Positions 55,471 to 62,682 of a stretch of DNA of 64,000 nucleotides are shown here, one piece after another. The notes under the pieces were generated by a model. That model did no database searches and had not been told where the DNA came from. It worked only from the letters and a program-made list of their open reading frames with translations. The first letter of the stretch is position 1. Each line of letters starts with the position of its first letter. This DNA comes from Shinella granuli. Lineage in GTDB: Bacteria > Pseudomonadota > Alphaproteobacteria > Rhizobiales > Rhizobiaceae. The DNA is taken from positions 62,001 to 126,000 of the forward strand of contig NZ_SLVX01000017.1 of NCBI RefSeq assembly GCF_004341885.1. Reading direction: 5' to 3'. Made by a program: the position numbers and the translations under genes.

Positions 55471-56517
55471 TCAGGCCGCGGCGCTGTCGGGGCGCGGCAG
55501 GCCGTCGAGGATCTCGCGCCAGTCGGCGCGCTCCGTCATGCCTTCCTTGCGCTTGCCGAAGAACTGGATGATCATCTCGCCGCTGGCGTCATAGGCTTCC
55601 AGCGAGGTGACATGGCCGTCGACGGTCGGCTTGCGCACCACCCAGCACTCGGCGATGTGGTCCATGCGCAGGTGCATGTGGAAGGTCGGGTCCATGACGT
55701 TGAGCCAGGGTCCCATCGGCTGGATGTTCTTGACCGGGCCGGTGTGGATCTGGATCGTGCCATGGTTGCCGACGAAGCACATGATGTCGGCGTCGCGCTC
55801 GGCGGCCGCGTGCATCAGGTGGGCGACGGCATCGGCCGCCACCTGGCGGGCGAAATCCTCGCCGACGCTGCGCACGGCGTCCTGGCGGCCGATCTTCAGC
55901 TTCTTCAGCATGCCGAAGAACTGGTGGGTATCGGTCATCGCCGCCCAGTTCTCGCGCAGCGCCGCGACGTCCACCGGACCGGTCTCCTCGACCTTCTCCG
56001 ACACGACCTCGACGAAGTCCTGCGACTGGTCTTCCAGGCGGAAGTCGGCGACGATGGCCTCGTAGGCTTCGAGATTGGAGGCGGGGCGCAGGTGCACCTT
56101 GTGCACGGCGACACCGGCCTTGTCGAAGAACTGCAGGCTGCGGCGCACCTGCTCTCCGTCCGTCTTGGTCACGGCAAAGCCGTGGGCCCAGGTGCCGGGG
56201 AAGATGCGCAGGTCGATGTTCTCGCCGAGCACGATCGAGGCGTGCTTGCCGGTATTGATCTTCTCGAAGACGCCGATCTTCTCGTGCACCACGCTCTCGT
56301 TGCGGGTCAGCGCCATGACCTCGCCGAGCGCTTCCGAACGCTCGAGGAAGCGGTTGGCGTCGCCGTCGATGCGCACCGCCGTCAGCCCCACCTCGGCCGC
56401 GACGAGCGCGGCTTCCGAAATGCCGAGCTGTGCGGCGATGTCGCGCTCGCGCATCTTCGGGTTCTCGGCGCGGAAGGCGCGGATTTCGGCGGGGGTCGGG
56501 CGGGTCGTGTTGGTCAT
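55471..56517 (-). CDS. hmuS: Hemin-degrading/transfer factor HmuS
   Basis: A 348-residue HemS/ChuS-type cytoplasmic heme protein made of two related halves. Recognisable segments include MRERDIAAQLGISEAALVAAEVG near the N-terminus, GPVKNIQPMGPWLNVMDPTFHMHL and the C-terminal SLEAYDASGEMIIQFFGKRKEG. It binds or degrades imported heme. First gene of the minus-strand hmu operon; a RirA-type iron box overlaps the predicted divergent promoter upstream. Confidence 0.93.
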   Translation of the reverse strand: MTNTTRPTPAEIRAFRAENPKMRERDIAAQLGISEAALVAAEVGLTAVRIDGDANRFLERSEALGEVMALTRNESVVHEKIGVFEKINTGKHASIVLGENIDLRIFPGTWAHGFAVTKTDGEQVRRSLQFFDKAGVAVHKVHLRPASNLEAYEAIVADFRLEDQSQDFVEVVSEKVEETGPVDVAALRENWAAMTDTHQFFGMLKKLKIGRQDAVRSVGEDFARQVAADAVAHLMHAAAERDADIMCFVGNHGTIQIHTGPVKNIQPMGPWLNVMDPTFHMHLRMDHIAECWVVRKPTVDGHVTSLEAYDASGEMIIQFFGKRKEGMTERADWREILDGLPRPDSAAA

Positions 56518-56614
56518 GGGCTCGGCCTTGATCGAGTTTCCGGTCGTCCGCTCCCGTCCCGGTAAATTTTGTTGGCGGAACAGGGGTTTGACGCGGATTT
56601 TGCGTTTACTATCT

Positions 56615-56629
56615 TGACTTCATTACTCA
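56615..56629. promoter_or_regulatory. RirA-type iron-responsive (IRO) box between hmuS and the tonB operon
   Basis: TGA-N9-TCA in the AT-rich divergent region. It overlaps a plus-strand TTGACT -35-like hexamer (56614-56619) and a minus-strand -10-like TAATGA. The motif has only six fixed bases, so the position, not the match alone, supports it. It would repress hmuSTUV and the tonB operon when iron is sufficient. Confidence 0.55.
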
Positions 56630-56751
56630 TATTTATCTATGCACGCAATACCGGTGCGATAAAGTCATGTTAATTCTGGCGCCCACCGGCTAGACTGACC
56701 GCGGCCGGCGCTCTCGGCCGACCGCAAACCGATAGCGAGACAGGCGAGCCC

Positions 56752-57183
56752 ATGACCGTACGCACCCTTCTTCTTTCCGCGATGCTTTCTGCTGCCGCCC
56801 TGACCGGTGCCGTAGCCCAGGAGGCCGCAGCGCCCAAGGGGCTGGACGTGGAGCTGAATGCGCTTGCCGGCTCGCAGAAGGGCTGCCTCTTCACCTTCGT
56901 CGCCGCCAACGGTTTTGCACAGGACGTCTCGAAGGTCTCCTTCGAATTCGTCATCTTCAACGACAAGGGCACGGTCGAACGCCTGGCGCTGCTCGATTTC
57001 CGAGACCTGCCGGCGGGCAAGTCCAAGGTGCGCCAGTTCGACGTGCCGGGCATCAAGTGCGAGACGGTGAAGAACCTTCTGATCAACGATGCGCCGGTCT
57101 GCGAAGGCGAGGGCATCGAGAAGGGCCGCTGCATGGACGGCATCGTGACGCGCAGCAAGGCAACGGCGGGCCTGGAAGGCTGA
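56752..57183 (+). CDS. Secreted hypothetical protein upstream of tonB
   Basis: A 143-residue protein with a signal peptide (MTVRTLLLSAMLSAAALTG..., cleavage after AVAQ or AQEA). The mature domain is beta-rich with four cysteines (GCLF, KCET, VCEG, RCMD), suggesting two disulfides in the periplasm. I do not recognise a named family. It is divergent from hmuS behind the iron box and 60 bp upstream of tonB, so an accessory role in iron or heme uptake is plausible. Confidence 0.75.
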   Translation: MTVRTLLLSAMLSAAALTGAVAQEAAAPKGLDVELNALAGSQKGCLFTFVAANGFAQDVSKVSFEFVIFNDKGTVERLALLDFRDLPAGKSKVRQFDVPGIKCETVKNLLINDAPVCEGEGIEKGRCMDGIVTRSKATAGLEG

Positions 57184-57243
57184 GCATCGGATACGCGGCA
57201 CATGAGGCGCCGCGATGCATGAAACGGAATGACGGGTGATATC

Positions 57244-58140
57244 ATGTCTGGAAGCAAGTGGCTCTGGCTCGGCGCGGGCACCCTTTCCCTGCTGGCGCAT
57301 GCCACCGCGGCCGCGATCCTCACCATGGCGCCGGCGCCGGAGGAAGAGCAGGCGCTGATCGCCGGCGGCGTCGTCGCGGAAGTGGCGATGCTCGGCAACG
57401 GCGCCTTCGAGGCTGTGGAATCCGGCAATCCCGAAGACACGATCACGCCCGAGACGATCCAGCCCGACGTCACCGAGCCGGTGCCGCAGGACGTGGCGGA
57501 AATCCAGCCGACCGAAATCGAGCCCGAGGTGACCGAGGTGATGACGCCGACGGACCCGATCGTCTCCGAACCGGTCGCAGAACTCGTCGTGCCTTCCGCG
57601 GAGGTGGAGATCGCCGCGATTCCGGTGCCCGAAATCAAGCCGGAAATCCAGCCGGATGAAGAGATCAAGCCGGTTCCGGAGGTGAAGAAGGAAGAGCCGG
57701 TCAAGAAGGTCGAGCGCAAGAAGCCGCAGGAAAAGCCGATCCGCAAGGCCGGCGAGAAGGGCAAGGCCAAGCAGAACGCGACACGCGGCGAGGTCGACGG
57801 CTCGGCGGACGTGAAGACCGCGGCGGTCGGCGGCCAGAAGAAGGGCAATTCGTCGGCGGCCGGCAATGCCGCCGTCACCAACTATCCGGGCAAGGTACGC
57901 AACAAGATCAACCGCGCCAAGCGGCGCGTCTCGGGCGGCGACCGCGGCAGCGTGGTGGTGAGCTTCACCGTCAGCGCCAGCGGGGCGGCGAGCGGCATTC
58001 GCGTCGCACGCAGTTCGGGCGTCGCCGCGCTCGACAAGGCGGCGGTCGATTCGGTGCAGCGCGCCGCGCCCTTCGCCAAGATCCCGGAGGCCGCCGGCAA
58101 ATCGTCCTGGGCCTTCAACGTGCCGATCGTCTTCAACTGA
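57244..58140 (+). CDS. tonB: TonB energy-transducing protein
   Basis: A 298-residue protein with the TonB layout. An N-terminal membrane anchor (about 5-26; LWLGAGTLSLLAHATAAAIL) is followed by a long Pro/Glu/Lys-rich linker (about 60-170) and a C-terminal TonB domain (YPGKVRNKINRAKRR, GSVVVSFTVSASGAASGIRV, AAPFAKIPEAAG). It passes proton-motive energy to outer-membrane heme/siderophore receptors, none of which is in this window. ATG 57229 five codons upstream is an alternative start. A strong terminator follows. Confidence 0.92.
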   Translation: MSGSKWLWLGAGTLSLLAHATAAAILTMAPAPEEEQALIAGGVVAEVAMLGNGAFEAVESGNPEDTITPETIQPDVTEPVPQDVAEIQPTEIEPEVTEVMTPTDPIVSEPVAELVVPSAEVEIAAIPVPEIKPEIQPDEEIKPVPEVKKEEPVKKVERKKPQEKPIRKAGEKGKAKQNATRGEVDGSADVKTAAVGGQKKGNSSAAGNAAVTNYPGKVRNKINRAKRRVSGGDRGSVVVSFTVSASGAASGIRVARSSGVAALDKAAVDSVQRAAPFAKIPEAAGKSSWAFNVPIVFN

Positions 58141-58148
58141 GACGCGTT

Positions 58149-58182
58149 TTCCCGCCGCGCATCGCCCGGCGGGAATTTTTTT
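58149..58182 (+). terminator. Intrinsic terminator after tonB
   Basis: A 9-bp stem (58149-58157 with 58167-58175, 9-nt loop) followed by seven T residues. It ends the tonB unit just before the second iron box. Confidence 0.9.
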
Positions 58183-58193
58183 GCGGAAAAATA

Positions 58194-58208
58194 TGACTTT
58201 CCTAGTCA
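58194..58208. promoter_or_regulatory. RirA-type IRO box upstream of the DUF2325/heme monooxygenase operon
   Basis: TGA-N9-TCA inside a larger perfect palindrome, ATGACT-N5-AGTCAT (58193-58209). A TATACT -10-like hexamer (58213-58218) lies just downstream, so the box would occlude the -35 region. This is a better match than the hmuS site because of the extended symmetry. Confidence 0.62.
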
Positions 58209-58296
58209 TGTTTATACTTTACTCTGAAACTCATGTTTTGTAGGTTGCCTCCGAACTGAGGCTCCGCCCATGCGGAGTGCCAAAGGGGAAGCGTGC

Positions 58297-58944
58297 ATGA
58301 ACTACGTGACTGCAGGCCGCGCGGAAGCGGTCTTGAAATCGATGATCGCCGAACGCGACCGGCGCATTGCGGACCTGGAGCGCCAGGTCGCCGCACTCAG
58401 GAGGCAGATCGCGGCCCCGCAGGAGACGGCCACGGCAGCAGCCGTGCCGCCGGCGGCCCCGCGGGTCGAGGTACGGGCGCCGCAGGCGCCCCGCAGCGTG
58501 GAAGTCACCAAGGTCAAGCGCCGGACGGGCGAAGCGGAGAGGAAGGCGATGCGCGAGAAGCACAGGCAGCAGCAGCAGGCCCGCCAGCAGACGGACGCGG
58601 CCGACAAGGCGGATGGCAAGGCGGGGCTCGAAGGGCGCAGCTTCCTCTATGTCGGCGGCCGGGATTGCCAGGTGGCGCATCTGCGCCAGATCGCCAGCTC
58701 CTATGGCGCCAACCTCATCCATCACGACGGCGGCCTGCGCGAGGCGGTCTCGCGCATCGACAACGTCCTGCCCTCGGTCGACTGCGTCTTCTGCCCCATC
58801 GACTGTATCAGCCATGATGCCTGCATCCGCGTGAAGACGGGCTGCAAGAAGTGGGAAAAAGCCTTCGTGCCGCTGCGCAACGGCAGCAAGTCCTCCTTCG
58901 AGCGGGCCCTGCAGAGCATGAGCCAGGGAGACACCACCCAGTGA
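58297..58944 (+). CDS. DUF2325-domain protein of the heme operon
   Basis: A 215-residue protein. It has an N-terminal coiled coil (about 10-40; MIAERDRRIADLERQVAALR), a low-complexity Ala/Pro and basic Gln-rich linker, and a C-terminal DUF2325 domain (about 120-205). The domain contains LYVGGRDCQVAHLRQIASSY and cysteines in CVFCPIDCISHDAC that could bind metal or heme. AAGGGGAAG before ATG 58297 sets the start. First gene behind the second iron box, so probably iron-regulated. Biochemical function unknown. Confidence 0.8.
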   Translation: MNYVTAGRAEAVLKSMIAERDRRIADLERQVAALRRQIAAPQETATAAAVPPAAPRVEVRAPQAPRSVEVTKVKRRTGEAERKAMREKHRQQQQARQQTDAADKADGKAGLEGRSFLYVGGRDCQVAHLRQIASSYGANLIHHDGGLREAVSRIDNVLPSVDCVFCPIDCISHDACIRVKTGCKKWEKAFVPLRNGSKSSFERALQSMSQGDTTQ

Positions 58945-59210
58945 ATGACGAAAGACCCGAAGCCTTCATGATGATCGGCCTGCACAAGCTGGCCGCCCAG
59001 AACGGCGACGGCCTCGTGCCGGAACTCTATGCCCTGCTGACGCGCCGTGCGGACATGCTGGAAAGCGAGAATGTCACGGAATTCCCGTTGGCAAGCGCCC
59101 GCCCGCCGGCGCGCGCTGCAAGCTTCGAGGGCGCGCCTGCCCTTGAAGCGCGCAACGACAATGTCGTAGCCTTCCCGCAGCCGCGTCGCCTGCGGCGGGA
59201 TTCGCTCTGA
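58941..59210 (+). CDS. Small hypothetical protein between DUF2325 gene and heme monooxygenase
   Basis: An 89-residue protein starting at a GTG that overlaps the DUF2325 stop by 4 bp (GTGA). The first half is helical (MMIGLHKLAAQNGDGLVPEL, ALLTRRADMLESE); the second half is low-complexity and Arg/Pro-rich (FPQPRRLRRDSL). I do not recognise it. Its place in an iron-box-led operon suggests a heme or iron role. Confidence 0.65.
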   Translation: MNDERPEAFMMIGLHKLAAQNGDGLVPELYALLTRRADMLESENVTEFPLASARPPARAASFEGAPALEARNDNVVAFPQPRRLRRDSL

Positions 59211-59225
59211 CAGGATAGGTCTTCC

Positions 59226-59540
59226 ATGTTCTTCGCCATGAACCGCTTCAAGATCGCCATCGGCCACGAAGAGGCCTTCGAGGCCATCTGGAAGGGGCGG
59301 GATTCCAGCCTCAGCGAGATGCCGGGCTTCCAGTCCTTCCATCTCCTCAGGGGCGACACCAATGCGGAGGAGGGCTTCACCCTGTTCGCCTCCCATTCGA
59401 TCTGGGCGAGCAGGGACGATTTCATCGCCTGGACCAAGTCGGAAAACTTCCGGCAGGCGCACAAGAACGCCGCCGCCGACAAGGGTATCTATCTCGGCCC
59501 GCCGAAATTCGAGGGCTTCAGCGTCGTCGAAGGCGCATGA
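59226..59540 (+). CDS. IsdG/HmuQ-type heme-degrading monooxygenase (ABM fold)
   Basis: A 104-residue ABM-domain protein. The Asn-Trp-His triad of IsdG-family heme oxygenases is present as Asn6, Trp69 and His79, with the same 10-residue Trp-His spacing as IsdG. GFQSFHLLRG is a typical family segment. It would open the heme ring to release iron from heme imported by HmuTUV, as HmuQ/HmuD do in Bradyrhizobium. It is co-transcribed behind the second iron box. The VOC gene overlaps its end by 4 bp. Confidence 0.85.
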   Translation: MFFAMNRFKIAIGHEEAFEAIWKGRDSSLSEMPGFQSFHLLRGDTNAEEGFTLFASHSIWASRDDFIAWTKSENFRQAHKNAAADKGIYLGPPKFEGFSVVEGA

Positions 59541-59911
59541 GCGCGGCCGACGACCCCGACCGCATCGAGGTGCTGCCGGTGCTGCCGTCGCTCGATATCG
59601 ACGAGACGCAGGATTTCTACACGACGCTGCTGGGCTTCGGCGAGATCGTGTACCGGGCGGATGATTACCTCATCGTCCGCCGCTGCCCCGGCATGGAACT
59701 GCATTTCCGGCGGACCGACGACCGGACGCTCTGCGAGCGCACCTCCGTCTATCTGCGTGGCGGCGGCATCGGTGACCTTCACCGCGAGTTCAGCGACCGG
59801 GGCGTGCCGACACTGTCGCCGATGGAAGTGCAGCCGTGGGACATGGAAGAGTTCTATGTCCACGATCCGCACGGCAATCTTCTCCGCTTCGGCCGCATTC
59901 CGAAGCGCTGA
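59537..59911 (+). CDS. VOC-superfamily (glyoxalase/bleomycin-resistance-like) protein
   Basis: A 124-residue VOC protein: LDIDETQDFYTTLLGFGEIVY at the start, MELHFRR, and the C-terminal FYVHDPHGNLLRFGRI. His/Glu metal-ligand positions are partly present. The ATG overlaps the heme monooxygenase stop (ATGA). Family members include glyoxalases, dioxygenases and antibiotic-binding proteins; no substrate can be assigned. Confidence 0.82.
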   Translation: MSAADDPDRIEVLPVLPSLDIDETQDFYTTLLGFGEIVYRADDYLIVRRCPGMELHFRRTDDRTLCERTSVYLRGGGIGDLHREFSDRGVPTLSPMEVQPWDMEEFYVHDPHGNLLRFGRIPKR

Positions 59912-59913
59912 CC

Positions 59914-60279
59914 TCAGCTTTCCCTGCGCGGCAGGAAGGCGCCGAGCGCCACCGCCAGCCACCCCGCCATCATGGTGACGCCGCCCGTCGGGGCCGACAT
60001 CGGGAAGAGCCCGTGCCCGGCGAAATGGCGCAGCACGAGATCGCCGGCAAAGAGCGCGGTGCCGAGGGCAAGCAGCAGGGATGCGAGCCCCGCCGTGCGC
60101 AGGCCCGGCCAGGCGGCATGAAGCGCCACCAGCGCAGGCGCATGGGCAAGGCACATGGCGGAGGCGCCGGCCATCAGGCGCGGATCGCTGCCATGCGAGG
60201 CCGCGGCGGCGGTGACGACACCCGCCAGCCCCATCAGGCCGGCAACGAGGAGGCTCGCGGAGCGAAGCGAAAACGACAT
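59914..60279 (-). CDS. DUF423-family small membrane protein
   Basis: A 121-residue protein with four hydrophobic helices and the DUF423 (YgdD-like) pattern: GLAGVVTAAAASHG near the start and PTGGVTMMAGWLAVALGAF at the end. Function is unknown in the family. It starts 4 bp after the truncated hemoglobin stop on the minus strand, so both probably form one unit. Confidence 0.85.
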   Translation of the reverse strand: MSFSLRSASLLVAGLMGLAGVVTAAAASHGSDPRLMAGASAMCLAHAPALVALHAAWPGLRTAGLASLLLALGTALFAGDLVLRHFAGHGLFPMSAPTGGVTMMAGWLAVALGAFLPRRES

Positions 60280-60283
60280 CGGA

Positions 60284-60700
60284 CTATTCCTGGTTCTGCA
60301 TGTGGTGGGCGAGCCGCGTGACGGGCTCCAGGATGACGGTGCGCAGCCCCTCGCTCGGCACGGTCTCCTCCAGCGCGCGGATGAAACAGAGCAGCCATTC
60401 GTCGCGCTCGGCCGGGCCGATCGGCGCGACGAAATGGCGGCGGCGCAGCATGGGGTGGCCGCGCTTTTCCGTATAGAGCGGCGGCCCGCCGAGCCAGCCC
60501 GTCAGGTACTCGTAGAGCTTTTCCTCGCTGCCGGAAAGATCCGGCGGATGGATCGCGCGGCAGCGCGCGGCTTCCGGCAATGTGTCCATCAGCACGTAGA
60601 AGCGGTGCGTCAGTGCCCTGACGGCCGCATCGCCGCCGATCGCCTCGTAGAGGGTGATCGTCTCGCCTTGGCGTTCCCTGTTGTCGGTCGTGTCCGTCAT
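60284..60700 (-). CDS. Group II truncated hemoglobin
   Basis: A 138-residue heme protein of the 2/2 globin fold. Visible are YEAIGGDAAVRAL (helix A/B), Tyr at B10 in HRFYVLM, the F-helix region HPMLRRRHFVAPI with proximal His, and Trp at G8 in DEWLLCF, which is characteristic of group II. It may bind oxygen or NO or detoxify NO. GGGAAG before ATG 60700 sets the start. Its proximity to heme-uptake genes may be coincidental. Confidence 0.9.
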   Translation of the reverse strand: MTDTTDNRERQGETITLYEAIGGDAAVRALTHRFYVLMDTLPEAARCRAIHPPDLSGSEEKLYEYLTGWLGGPPLYTEKRGHPMLRRRHFVAPIGPAERDEWLLCFIRALEETVPSEGLRTVILEPVTRLAHHMQNQE

Positions 60701-60803
60701 CGGTTCTTCCCGTTTTTCCGGTCTTAGCGCCCGCATCCGCGGCAGGCAATGCCGGCCCCTTGCCTGCGACGAAGTGCGCGGTCTTTGGGGATTCTCGGCC
60801 CGA

Positions 60804-60832
60804 TTGACAAGAAACCGTCCAGACGGTATGTT
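60804..60832 (+). promoter_or_regulatory. Promoter with operator for the TetR/SMR pair, apparently leaderless
   Basis: TTGACA (60804-60809) and TATGTT (60827-60832) are spaced by 17 bp. A perfect palindrome, ACCGTC-N2-GACGGT (60814-60827), fills the spacer. The expected start falls at about 60838-60839, on the ATG itself, and no Shine-Dalgarno precedes that ATG. Confidence 0.65.
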
Positions 60833-60837
60833 TTGTC

Positions 60838-61398
60838 ATGAGCAAGGCGCACCACCGCAAGAAACACCCGGAAGCCGTCCGCCAGCAATTGCTGGAGGTC
60901 GCGGCGAAGCTGTCGCTGGAGAAGGGTCCCGCGAGCGTGACGCTCGACGCGGTCTCGCAGGCGGCGGGTGTCAGCAAGGGGGGGCTCCTGCACCATTTCC
61001 CGAACAAGCTGTCGCTGCTCGACGGCCTGTTCGCCGACCTGACGGAGAAGCTCGACCGGGCGATCGCCGACAGGATGCGCGACGACCCCGAGCCGAAGGG
61101 GCGCTTCACCCGTGCCTATATCTCGGTCTTCTTCCTGCCGGAGGGGATTGCCGACGGCGAGAAATGGAAGGTGCTGACCATCGCCCTCATTTCGGAGCCG
61201 CATCTGCGCGAGCGCTGGCGACAATGGGTGGAGCGATACCTTGCGGAAAATGTCGGCACGGATTCCGCGCTCGATGCCATGCTGGTGCGCTACGCCGTCG
61301 ATGGACTCTGGCTTGCCGATCTTCTCGGCTCGCCCACCATGGATGCCGAGGCCCGCGCCGCCATGCTGGACCGGCTGCTGGCGCTGACGCGCTCCTGA
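60838..61398 (+). CDS. TetR-family regulator of the adjacent SMR efflux gene
   Basis: A 186-residue TetR protein with HTH VTLDAVSQAAGVSKGGLLHHFPNK and a C-terminal ligand domain of the type often next to SMR genes (HLRERWRQWVERYLAE, VRYAVDGLWLADLLG). It probably represses itself and the SMR gene through the palindrome in its promoter. The gene appears to be transcribed from its first codon. Confidence 0.87.
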   Translation: MSKAHHRKKHPEAVRQQLLEVAAKLSLEKGPASVTLDAVSQAAGVSKGGLLHHFPNKLSLLDGLFADLTEKLDRAIADRMRDDPEPKGRFTRAYISVFFLPEGIADGEKWKVLTIALISEPHLRERWRQWVERYLAENVGTDSALDAMLVRYAVDGLWLADLLGSPTMDAEARAAMLDRLLALTRS

Positions 61399-61439
61399 TC
61401 CCCGCTACACATTGCGCCCGCGGGCGCCAGAGAAACGCC

Positions 61440-61781
61440 ATGAACCTCACCGCCGTCTACGCCGTCCTCGTCGTCGCCATCGTCTTCGAAGTGCTGGGCA
61501 CCTCGGCCATGCAGGCTGCGCAGCATTTCACGCGGGCCGTGCCGACGGCCATGATGGTGGTCTGCTATGCTATCGCCTTCTTCTTTCTCTCCTGGAGCCT
61601 GCGTTATGTGCCTGTTGGCATCGCCTATGCCATATGGAGCGGACTCGGCATCGTGCTGATCTCGGCCGTCGGCTATTTCGTCTTCGGCCAGAAGCTCGAT
61701 CTCGCCGCCATTGTCGGCCTCGGTCTCATCATTGCCGGCGTGCTTGTGTTGAACCTTTTCTCCAAATCGACATTCCACTGA
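61440..61781 (+). CDS. Small multidrug resistance (SMR/EmrE-like) transporter
   Basis: A 113-residue, four-helix membrane protein. The essential membrane glutamate is Glu17 (IVFEVLGTSAM); GIAYAIWSGLGIVLI is the family signature. SMR pumps export quaternary ammonium compounds or guanidinium as antiparallel dimers. It lies 41 bp after the TetR gene in the same direction. Confidence 0.9.
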   Translation: MNLTAVYAVLVVAIVFEVLGTSAMQAAQHFTRAVPTAMMVVCYAIAFFFLSWSLRYVPVGIAYAIWSGLGIVLISAVGYFVFGQKLDLAAIVGLGLIIAGVLVLNLFSKSTFH

Positions 61782-61846
61782 AAGGCGATCGGAATCGTGA
61801 AGGCCCCCGCTTGCCAAGAATCGGGTCTGTCTCTATCGATTCCGGC

Positions 61847-61868
61847 GAATTGAAAGCGGTTTCAATTC
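61847..61868. promoter_or_regulatory. LacI-type palindromic operator upstream of thuA
   Basis: A perfect 9-bp inverted repeat, GAATTGAAA-N4-TTTCAATTC. It lies 21 bp before the thuA start and overlaps the likely promoter. The core TTGAAA..TTTCAA fits LacI-family operators. Confidence 0.6.
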
Positions 61869-61889
61869 TCGGCTTCAGAGGAACGGCAC

Positions 61890-62675
61890 ATGGCAATACG
61901 CACCATCGTATGGGGTGAGAACATCCACGAGCAGACGAACGAGATCGTGCGCTCGATCTATCCGGACGGCATGCACACCACGATTGCCGAGGCGCTGAAC
62001 CGCGACCCGGCGATCAGCGCCGCCACCGCGACGCTGCAGGAGCCCGAGCACGGCCTCACCGCGGCGCGGCTTGCCGAGACGGACGTGCTCGTCTGGTGGG
62101 GTCACAAGGACCACGGTGCCGTCAGCGACGAGGTGGTCGAGCGCGTGGCGAAGCGGGTCTGGGAAGGCATGGGCCTGCTCGTCCTCCATTCCGGCCATTT
62201 CTCGAAGATCTTCAAGCGGCTGATGGGCACGCCCTGCGCCCTGAAATGGCGCGAGGCCGGCGAGCGCGAGCGCCTCTGGGTCATCAATCCGCGCCACCCG
62301 ATCGCCGAGGGCCTCGGCGAGAACTTCGTGCTGGAAAACGAGGAGATGTACGGCGAGCAGTTCTCCGTGCCGGAACCGCTGGAGACGGTGTTCATCTCCT
62401 GGTTCGCCGGCGGCGAGGTTTTCCGGTCCGGCATGACCTGGCGCCGCGGCGCCGGCAACATCTTCTATTTCCGCCCGGGTCACGAGACCTATCCGACCTA
62501 TCACGATGCCACCGTGCAGAAGGTGCTCGCCAATGGCGTGAAATGGGCCTTCAACCCGCAGGGCACCTACACGGCGATCCATGACGCACCGAACGTGCCG
62601 GTCGAAGCGGCGCTGGAGCCGATCATCGAGCGCGGCCCGAAACTGCACGAAGCCGGCGAAGCCGGATATCGCTGA
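61890..62675 (+). CDS. thuA: ThuA-family trehalose/sugar utilisation protein
   Basis: A 261-residue ThuA-domain protein (class I amidotransferase-like fold) with [38 protein letters not shown] and [15 protein letters not shown]. In Sinorhizobium ThuA works with ThuB in trehalose and related disaccharide catabolism. GAGGAACG before the ATG supports the start. thuB begins 7 bp downstream. Confidence 0.92.
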   Translation: MAIRTIVWGENIHEQTNEIVRSIYPDGMHTTIAEALNRDPAISAATATLQEPEHGLTAARLAETDVLVWWGHKDHGAVSDEVVERVAKRVWEGMGLLVLHSGHFSKIFKRLMGTPCALKWREAGERERLWVINPRHPIAEGLGENFVLENEEMYGEQFSVPEPLETVFISWFAGGEVFRSGMTWRRGAGNIFYFRPGHETYPTYHDATVQKVLANGVKWAFNPQGTYTAIHDAPNVPVEAALEPIIERGPKLHEAGEAGYR

Positions 62676-62682
62676 GGAAACC

